Source of the DNA: Thermoleophilaceae bacterium
Lineage (GTDB): Bacteria; Actinomycetota; Thermoleophilia; Solirubrobacterales; Thermoleophilaceae
Length of the DNA: 7,154 nt
Assembly: GCA_013696905.1 (NCBI GenBank)
Contig: JACCXP010000239.1
Location: 1-7,154, forward strand
Direction: 5' to 3'
Of this stretch, positions 1 to 4,785 are shown piece by piece. Numbering within the stretch: the first letter of the stretch is position 1; each line of letters begins with the position of its first letter. Both the position numbers and the translations under genes were made by a program. The notes under the pieces are model-generated. The model was given only the letters and a program-made list of their open reading frames with translations. It did not search any database and was not told the DNA's origin.

Positions 1-37
1 GGCCGGTGAGCCGGCCGGTGCCGCGAGCGTCGGCTGA
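1..37 (+). CDS. 3' end of an upstream gene, product unknown (partial)
   Basis: Reading in the frame that begins at base 2, the sequence encodes a short Ala/Gly/Pro-rich tail (AGEPAGAASVG) and stops at TGA 35-37. The last base of this stop is the first base of the ATG of the diaphorase gene (TGATG). Such overlaps are typical of translationally coupled genes, and no clear Shine-Dalgarno sequence precedes that ATG, so a preceding gene in the same operon is likely. Its product cannot be told from 11 residues. From the neighbour's family, a catalytic subunit such as a molybdopterin formate dehydrogenase alpha chain would be a natural partner, but that is only inference. Confidence 0.4.
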   Translation, partial: AGEPAGAASVG

Positions 38-1752
38 TGGCCGGCGCAAACGGCAGGCTCGTCCCCGGTGTCGAGGCACGCGACGGCAAGTTTCCCGGCC
101 CGAGCCTGATCCCGGCGCTGAACGCGATCCAGCGCGAGCACGGCTGGCTCCCGCGCGAGCAGCTCGTCAAGCTCTCGCGCGACGCGCGCCGGCCGCTGTA
201 CGAGATCGAGGGCGTCACCTCCTTCTATCCGCACTACCGCACCGAGCAGCCGCCCAAGGTGACGCTCCACGTCTGCCACGACCTGTCGTGCTGGCTGCAC
301 GACTCAGACGGTCGGATCGGCGAGCTGCGCGAGCGCTACGGCGACGACGTCGAGATCGAGCTGCATGAGGTCTCCTGCCTCGGGCGCTGCGACATCGCCC
401 CGGCGATCGCGGTCGACGAGCGACCGGCGAACGTCGAGCAGGTCGAGCGGCTCGTCTCTGCCGCGCGCGCGGACGAGGTTCCCCGAGCCGACGCCAAGCG
501 GCCCGCGCGCAGGTATCCGAACGACCCCTACGAGGGTGACCAGGACCGCTACCAGCTGCTGCGGCGCGCGCTCGCCGGCGAGCTCACGCATGAGCAGATC
601 GTCGCGGCGCTCAAGGACTCGGGGCTTGTCGGCATGGGCGGCGCGGGTTTTCCGACCGGCAGGAAGTGGGAGCTCGTCGCCTCGCAGCCGGAGGGCACGA
701 AGTACGTGATCTGCAACGCGGACGAGTCGGAGCCCGGGTCCTTCAAGGATCGCCAGGTGCTCGCCGAGCAGCCGCACCTGGTGCTCGAGGGGATGCTGCT
801 CGGCATGCTCGTGATCGGCGCCGAAGAGGGTTGGGTCTTCATCCGCCACGAGTATGGCCCCGAGGAGGCGGTCATCCGCTCGGAGCTCGACTCACTGCGG
901 CAGGCCGGACTGCTTGGAGACGACGTGCTCGGCCGCGGGCAGAGGCTCGAGCTCGACGTCTTCACCTCGCCAGGGGGCTACATCCTCGGCGAGGAGACCG
1001 CGCTGCTCGAGTGCATGGAGGGCCACCGCGGGGAGCCGCGCAACAAGCCGCCGTTCCCGGGCGTCTACGGCCTGCACGGCAGGCCGACGCTGATCAACTC
1101 AGTCGAGACGTTCGCCGACGTGCCGGTGATCGTCGAGCGCGGGGCGGAGTGGTGGCAGGCCCAGGGGGTCAACGGCGGCAGCGGGCTCAAGTTCATCGCC
1201 GTCTCGGGCCACGTCGAGCGGCCCGACGTCTACTGCGTGCCGATGGGAACGACCGTGCGCGAGCTGCTCGAGATGGCGGGGGGCGTGCTCGGTGGCGCCG
1301 AGCTGCTCGCCTTCCAGCCCGGCGGCGCGTCATCGAACTTCATGGCCGCCGACAGGCTCGACGTCGCGCTCGACTGGAAGCCGATGGTCGAGGCCGGGTC
1401 GATGCTCGGCGCCGGCGCGATGGTTTTCGTCGCCGAGGGGACGAACCTGCTCGCCGCGAGCACGAACGTGCTGCGGTTCTTCCGCAACGAGTCGTGCGGG
1501 AAGTGCGTGCCCTGCCGGGTCGGCTCGCACAAGGCGCACGCGCTGCTCACCGACCTGCTGGCCCGCGGCGAGGGTCCCGAGGCGGTCGACGACGAGTTCA
1601 AGGACCTCGAGGAGGCGGCGCGGCTGACCTCTATCTGCGGTCTCGGTCAGGTCGCGATGGGACCCGTGATGAGCGTCGTGCGGATGCAGACCGCCGGCCG
1701 GGAGGGGGAGCAGGCGAAGGAAGTGGGCCCGACGCGCACGCACGGGGTCTAG
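37..1752 (+). CDS. NuoE-NuoF fusion: NADH-binding diaphorase subunit (NAD-linked formate dehydrogenase/hydrogenase/complex I type)
   Basis: This cytoplasmic flavo-iron-sulfur subunit is expected to pass electrons between NAD(H) and a partner enzyme through FMN and Fe-S clusters. Residues 1-145 form a NuoE-like thioredoxin-fold domain with all four [2Fe-2S] ligands, C80-x4-C85 and C114-x3-C118. Residues 165-555 are NuoF-like: the glycine-rich GMGGAGFPTG (199-208), the NADH/FMN motif CNADESEPGSFKDR (226-239), GGYILGEETALLECMEGHRG (313-332), then a SLBB-like stretch at about 385-440. The [4Fe-4S] ligands are C487-x2-C490-x2-C493 (ESCGKCVPC) and C534. At 571 residues it is about the sum of NuoE and NuoF. 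ATG 37 is favoured because it overlaps the upstream stop and gives a normal NuoE start. Separate nuoE/nuoF genes are the rule in complex I, so a formate dehydrogenase- or Hox-type enzyme is more likely, but the catalytic partner lies outside the window. Confidence 0.93.
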   Translation: MAGANGRLVPGVEARDGKFPGPSLIPALNAIQREHGWLPREQLVKLSRDARRPLYEIEGVTSFYPHYRTEQPPKVTLHVCHDLSCWLHDSDGRIGELRERYGDDVEIELHEVSCLGRCDIAPAIAVDERPANVEQVERLVSAARADEVPRADAKRPARRYPNDPYEGDQDRYQLLRRALAGELTHEQIVAALKDSGLVGMGGAGFPTGRKWELVASQPEGTKYVICNADESEPGSFKDRQVLAEQPHLVLEGMLLGMLVIGAEEGWVFIRHEYGPEEAVIRSELDSLRQAGLLGDDVLGRGQRLELDVFTSPGGYILGEETALLECMEGHRGEPRNKPPFPGVYGLHGRPTLINSVETFADVPVIVERGAEWWQAQGVNGGSGLKFIAVSGHVERPDVYCVPMGTTVRELLEMAGGVLGGAELLAFQPGGASSNFMAADRLDVALDWKPMVEAGSMLGAGAMVFVAEGTNLLAASTNVLRFFRNESCGKCVPCRVGSHKAHALLTDLLARGEGPEAVDDEFKDLEEAARLTSICGLGQVAMGPVMSVVRMQTAGREGEQAKEVGPTRTHGV

Positions 1753-1756
1753 TGGC

Positions 1757-1975
1757 ATGGGCAAGCTCGTAAGAAGGACGCTCGAAGGCTTCGACACGCT
1801 CGTCGAGTGGTCCTCCGAGGACCCCACGTCGCTCGAGGCGGCGCAGGAGGCGCTCAAGCGCGAGCTCGACGGCGGCTACACCGCAGTCCTTGCCGACGAC
1901 GACAACGAGACCGTCACGGAGCTGCCCCCCGACGCCGAGCTGGTGATCCTCACGATCCCGATGGGCGGCGGCTAG
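1757..1975 (+). CDS. Small protein (72 aa) with a putative ubiquitin/MoaD-like beta-grasp fold and C-terminal GGG
   Basis: I do not recognise a named family with certainty. The gene starts 4 bases after the diaphorase stop, so it is very likely co-transcribed; its ribosome site is weak (GGGG at 1744-1747). The predicted order is an N-terminal strand region (about 5-18, FDTLVEW), a helix (24-38, SLEAAQEALKREL), strand YTAVLA (41-46), strand ETVTEL (51-56) and a final strand ELVILTIPM (61-69), ending in GGG at 70-72. That order, the size and the terminal glycines resemble MoaD/ThiS/ubiquitin-like proteins, whose Gly-Gly end is activated by E1-like enzymes. The protein is acidic and has no cysteine, membrane segment or signal peptide. 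The alternatives are a small accessory subunit of the oxidoreductase, or a sulfur carrier for the molybdenum cofactor. No ThiF/MoeB, MoaE or JAB protease lies in the window, so the function is inferred from shape and context only. Confidence 0.8.
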   Translation: MGKLVRRTLEGFDTLVEWSSEDPTSLEAAQEALKRELDGGYTAVLADDDNETVTELPPDAELVILTIPMGGG

Positions 1976-2020
1976 TCCGGAGGGGGAAGCGGCCGGCGAA
2001 CGTTCTGAGCCTGTCTGCCT

Positions 2021-2026
2021 TATGAT
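2021..2026 (+). promoter_or_regulatory. Possible -10 element (TATGAT)
   Basis: TATGAT differs from the TATAAT consensus at one position and lies in the least GC-rich part of the gap. No good -35 hexamer is seen 16-18 bases upstream. If used, transcription would begin near 2033 and give a leader of about 190 bases that includes all the inverted repeats before the methyltransferase. Confidence 0.25.
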
Positions 2027-2055
2027 GGAAAGCAGATGCAAGCGCCGGGCTTGGT

Positions 2056-2068
2056 CGTATGCCATACG
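2056..2068. promoter_or_regulatory. 13-base palindrome, possible operator
   Basis: The sequence cgtatg-c-catacg is a perfect 6+6 inverted repeat around one base, and is fairly AT-rich in a very GC-rich region. Such sites often bind dimeric repressors of the TetR, GntR or LacI type. It lies about 160 bases before the methyltransferase start. No regulator gene is adjacent, and a single copy is weak evidence. Confidence 0.25.
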
Positions 2069-2226
2069 GTCTGGGTCTCCGGCCAGCCGGCCGCGAAGAT
2101 CCTGGTCGGCGCTCGCGCCGAGCCTCCCTAGCCGGGGCTTCCTCCCGAGCCCGCCCGCTGACCCACGCGGCGTGCCACTGATCCGTACCTACTGGCCGGC
2201 CCCTGTCGCCGCCGAAAGGAAGCCAT

Positions 2227-3033
2227 TTGACTCGCTTCGATACACCGCATCAGACGTCCGTCGAGGAGCCCGTGTTCGACCTCACCTTCCCGCCGAATTC
2301 GCATGGCGATCTTGACCAGGACGAGGAGTGGTGCGAGGTCACGGTCGACGGCTCGCGGCGCCGCATCCGCTTCCACGACTACCACGAGATCTATCCGATC
2401 CCTGGTCTCTACGAGCACCTCTTCTACGACCGCCTCGAATGCTCCTCGCCGACGACGGTAAGGACGCTGCTGGAGGAGGAGCTGAGCGCTGCGAGCAAGG
2501 TGCCGGCGGGCTTGCGGGTGCTCGACGTGGGCGCCGGGAACGGCATGATGGGGGCCGAGCTTGCCGACATGGGGGTGCCGACGCTCGTAGGGGTCGACAT
2601 CATCGAGGAGGCCGCGGCGGCCGCCGAGCGGGACCGGCCCGGCCTCTACGAGGACTACATGGTCGCCGACCTGACCGATCTCTCCGCCGAGGACCGCGGC
2701 AGGCTCGCCGAGGTCCGCTTCAACTGCCTCGTCACCGTCGCCGCGCTCGGCTTCGGGGACATGCCGCCGACCGCTTTCGCCGAGGCCTACAACTCGCTCG
2801 AGACCCCCTCGTGGGTCGCGTTCAACATCAAGGAGGACTTCCTCGAGGGCGACGATCGCGGCGACTTCTCCGGGCTGATCGCCCGCATGCTCGAAAAGGG
2901 CGCGCTCGAGGAACGCGCGCGGCGCCGCTACCGTCATCGCCTGTCGGCCGCCGGCGAGCCGCTCCACTACCTCGCGATGGTCGCCGTCAAGCGGGCCGAC
3001 ATCCCGCTCGAGTCGGTCCTGAGGCTCGACTGA
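2227..3033 (+). CDS. Class I SAM-dependent methyltransferase, substrate unknown
   Basis: This is a predicted cytoplasmic S-adenosylmethionine-dependent methyltransferase with a Rossmann-like fold. The SAM-binding motif I is VLDVGAGNG (98-106), the acidic residue after strand 2 is D124 (VGVD), the adenine-side loop is at VADLTD (146-151), and motif IV is near FNCLVTVAALGFGD (165-178). An N-terminal extension of about 95 residues precedes the fold and contains the motif-like run FHDYHEIYPIPGLYEHLFYD (49-68); it probably helps form the substrate pocket. The start is TTG 2227, chosen because AAAGGAAG lies about 5 bases upstream. GTG 2272 is an alternative with a closer, poorer site. There is no membrane segment. 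It stands alone on its strand, 251 bases after the oxidoreductase operon, so context does not reveal the acceptor (small molecule, protein or other). Confidence 0.85.
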   Translation: MTRFDTPHQTSVEEPVFDLTFPPNSHGDLDQDEEWCEVTVDGSRRRIRFHDYHEIYPIPGLYEHLFYDRLECSSPTTVRTLLEEELSAASKVPAGLRVLDVGAGNGMMGAELADMGVPTLVGVDIIEEAAAAAERDRPGLYEDYMVADLTDLSAEDRGRLAEVRFNCLVTVAALGFGDMPPTAFAEAYNSLETPSWVAFNIKEDFLEGDDRGDFSGLIARMLEKGALEERARRRYRHRLSAAGEPLHYLAMVAVKRADIPLESVLRLD

Positions 3034-3034
3034 G

Positions 3035-4192
3035 CTAATACGAGCGCGGCATGCCGAGCACGTGGCGGCCGATGTGCGCGAGCACGAGGTTGTTCGAGAT
3101 CGGCGCCACCGAGTAGACGCGCGTCTCGCGGAACTTGCGCTCGACGTCATTGCGGCGCAGGAAGCCGGCGCCGCCATGGGTGTCGAGGCAGGCGTTGGCC
3201 GCATGCCACGACGCCTCGGAGGCGAGCAGCTTGGCGAGGTTGGCCTCGGCGCCGGCGGGCTCGCCGCGGTCGAAGAGCCACGCCGCCTTGTGACGCACGA
3301 GGTCGGCCGCCTCGACGGCGGCATGGGCGCGCGCGATCGGGAACTGCACGCCCTGGTTGGCGCCGATCGGGCGCCCGAAGACCTCGCGCTCGGTCGCGTA
3401 CGCGGCCGCCTTGTCGACGAACCATCGGCCGTCGCCGACGCACTCGGCGGCGATCAGGATGCGCTCGGCGTTGAGGCCGTCGAGCAGATGGCGAAACCCC
3501 TGCCCCTCGACGCCTACCAGCGCGTCCGCGGGTACCTCGACGCCGTCGAGGAAGACCTCGGAGGTCGCGTGGTTGACCATCGCCTCGGTCTTGCGGATCC
3601 GCACCGAGTCGCCGGCGGCGCGCAGGTCGACGATGAAGAGCGACAGCCCGTCACCCCTGCGCTCGACCTGCTCGAGCGGTGTGGTGCGCGCGAGCACCAG
3701 CATCAGGTCCGAGTGAAGCGCCCGCGAGACCCACGCCTTGTGGCCGCTGATCGTGTAGCCCGCCTCCGTGCGCTCAGCCGCAGTCTCGATCAGCGGCGTG
3801 TCAGAGCCCGCGGCGCTCTCGGTCACGCCGAATGCCTGCAGGCGCCGCTCGCCTGAGGCGATCGCCGGCAGCAGGCGGCGCTTCTGCTCTTCGCTTCCGT
3901 GGCGCAGCAGAGTGCCGAGCACGTACATCTGCGCATGGCAGGCCGAGGCGCTGCCACCGCTGCGGTTGATCGTCTCGAGAATCACCGAGGCGGCTGCCAG
4001 GCCGGTGCCGCCACCGCCGTACTCCGTCGGGATCGGCGCGGCGAGCAGCCCGGCCTCGGTCAGCGCCGTGACGAACTGCTCTGGGTAGGAGTCGGGCTCG
4101 AGGTCCTGCCAGTAGTCGCCGCCAAAGCGCTCGCAGACCGCGCGCGTAGCGGCCCCCAGGCGCTCGTGCTCGGGCGGCGCCGAGAAGTCCAT
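3035..4192 (-). CDS. Acyl-CoA dehydrogenase family flavoprotein
   Basis: This FAD enzyme is expected to desaturate an acyl-CoA at C2-C3 and pass electrons to ETF in the cytoplasm. At 385 residues it has normal family length: an N-terminal helical domain (about 1-118), a beta domain opening with the signature FGVTESAAGSD (121-131), and a C-terminal helical domain with THGGAGFLRRNDVERKFRE (338-356). At the place where medium-chain enzymes carry the catalytic Glu (IYEGT), this protein reads VYSVAPISNN, with Pro365. A Glu is present instead at E243 in LNAERILIA, which corresponds to the base used by isovaleryl-CoA and long-chain dehydrogenases. A branched or otherwise unusual acyl-CoA is therefore likely. 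ATG 4192 lies 4 bases after the hydratase stop, so the two genes form an operon and are probably translationally coupled. The stop lies one base from the stop of the convergent methyltransferase. Confidence 0.92.
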   Translation of the reverse strand: MDFSAPPEHERLGAATRAVCERFGGDYWQDLEPDSYPEQFVTALTEAGLLAAPIPTEYGGGGTGLAAASVILETINRSGGSASACHAQMYVLGTLLRHGSEEQKRRLLPAIASGERRLQAFGVTESAAGSDTPLIETAAERTEAGYTISGHKAWVSRALHSDLMLVLARTTPLEQVERRGDGLSLFIVDLRAAGDSVRIRKTEAMVNHATSEVFLDGVEVPADALVGVEGQGFRHLLDGLNAERILIAAECVGDGRWFVDKAAAYATEREVFGRPIGANQGVQFPIARAHAAVEAADLVRHKAAWLFDRGEPAGAEANLAKLLASEASWHAANACLDTHGGAGFLRRNDVERKFRETRVYSVAPISNNLVLAHIGRHVLGMPRSY

Positions 4193-4196
4193 TCGC

Positions 4197-4727
4197 CTAC
4201 ACCGTCCACTCGGCGTCCGTGCCCGGGAAGGCGTCGGTCGCCTCGGGAGCGCCCCGCCTGTAGATCATGAACGAGCGCCTGAACTCGCACACGACCTCGC
4301 GCCGCTGGTTGATCCCGCGACAGCGCATGGAGACGATTCCGATGCCCGGGTTCGAGCGCGACTCGCGCTTCGAGAGGATCTCCGACTCGGCCCAGATCGT
4401 GTCGCCGGCGAACACCGGCGCGGGCAGCTTGATGTCGGTCCACTCGAGGTTCGCCGCCGCGTTCTCGCTCGTGTCCGGCACTGTCAACCCGGTCACGAGT
4501 GCGAGCGTGAAGGTGGAGTCGACGAGCATCTGGCCGAACCGGGTGCGCTCGGCGTAGGGGGCGTTGAAGTGGATCTGGTTCGTGTTCATCGTCAGGCAGG
4601 TGAACCAGACGTTGTCGACCTCGGAGATGGTGCGCCCGAGGCGGCTGCGGTAGACGTCGCCGATGTCGAGGTCCTCGTAGAAGCGGCCTCGCCAGGCCTT
4701 GGGGGCCGCCTCCGGGACTTCGCTCAC
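4197..4727 (-). CDS. MaoC-family hot-dog hydratase/dehydratase (mesaconyl-CoA or enoyl-CoA hydratase-like)
   Basis: This predicted cytoplasmic hydratase acts on a CoA thioester double bond. It is 176 residues long, one hot-dog unit. It shows the family opening FYEDLDIGDVY (16-26), a SEVDNVWFT stretch (35-43), and the active-site region TMNTNQIHFNAPYAE (46-60), followed by FGQMLVDSTFTLALVTG (64-80) and PVFAGDTIWAESEIL (104-118). In R-specific hydratases the catalytic pair is Asp and His in DxNPxH. Here the His is kept (H53), but the Asp position is Asn48. From memory the TMNT-x3-H-x-N/D pattern is common in beta-methylmalyl/mesaconyl-CoA hydratase-like members, which supports a branched or C4-C5 dicarboxylic substrate over plain crotonyl-CoA; this assignment is tentative. 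The start is GTG 4727, with AGGGG 5 bases upstream (4733-4737). It sits 4 bases before the acyl-CoA dehydrogenase gene and probably shares its substrate chain. Confidence 0.88.
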   Translation of the reverse strand: MSEVPEAAPKAWRGRFYEDLDIGDVYRSRLGRTISEVDNVWFTCLTMNTNQIHFNAPYAERTRFGQMLVDSTFTLALVTGLTVPDTSENAAANLEWTDIKLPAPVFAGDTIWAESEILSKRESRSNPGIGIVSMRCRGINQRREVVCEFRRSFMIYRRGAPEATDAFPGTDAEWTV

Positions 4728-4785
4728 GCGCGCCCCTGCCCGCCACGGAGCGGCGCGCGGCGCAGGTCGGCGAGCGGACGCAAGC
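4728..4785 (-). promoter_or_regulatory. 58-base gap between the channel-like gene and the hydratase gene
   Basis: This gap is extremely GC-rich and holds the hydratase ribosome site (AGGGG, minus strand, 4733-4737) and a small tandem repeat gcggcgc x2 (4750-4763). No -10/-35 pair and no terminator were recognised. Read-through from the channel-like gene is possible, but so is a weak promoter. Confidence 0.3.

Larger units (their letters stand above)
1976..2226 (+). other. 251-base non-coding leader upstream of the methyltransferase, rich in inverted repeats
   Basis: No convincing gene lies here. In order it holds a possible -10 hexamer at 2021-2026, a hairpin at 2039-2053 (caagc/gcttg, 5-base loop), a 13-base palindrome at 2056-2068, a hairpin at 2081-2092 (ggcc/ggcc), a hairpin at 2106-2121 (tcggcg-ctcg-cgccga), an 11-base palindrome at 2164-2174 (cacgc-g-gcgtg), and a good ribosome site at about 2216-2222. 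No T-run follows any hairpin, so a Rho-independent terminator for the upstream operon is not visible. High GC content makes some pairing inevitable. The leader may be regulatory, but no known riboswitch class was recognised. Confidence 0.5.

Noticed and set aside
304..849. Minus-strand open frame opposite the NuoE domain
   Set aside because: No motif and no operon context; antisense shadow.
666..1772. Plus-strand open frame (368 codons) inside the diaphorase gene
   Set aside because: Arg/Ala-rich out-of-frame shadow of a gene whose cofactor motifs are complete in the other frame.
1976..2020. Rho-independent terminator after the diaphorase operon
   Set aside because: Only weak GC pairing and no T-run.
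1976..2226. SAM riboswitch upstream of a SAM-using enzyme
   Set aside because: Several hairpins exist, but I could not recognise the conserved core of any SAM riboswitch class, so only a generic structured leader is claimed.
2022..2315. Plus-strand open frame of 97 codons in the leader of the methyltransferase
   Set aside because: Arg/Pro/Ser-rich, overlaps the methyltransferase start out of frame, and has no convincing ribosome site. A short leader peptide cannot be excluded but is unsupported.
2128..3324. Minus-strand open frame (398 codons) across the methyltransferase and the end of the dehydrogenase
   Set aside because: It spans two well-supported genes, its translation is Arg/Pro/Ser-rich without motifs, and it has no ribosome site of note.
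4750..4763. Tandem repeat gcggcgc x2 between the channel-like and hydratase genes
   Set aside because: Two 7-base copies in extremely GC-rich DNA are readily explained by chance.
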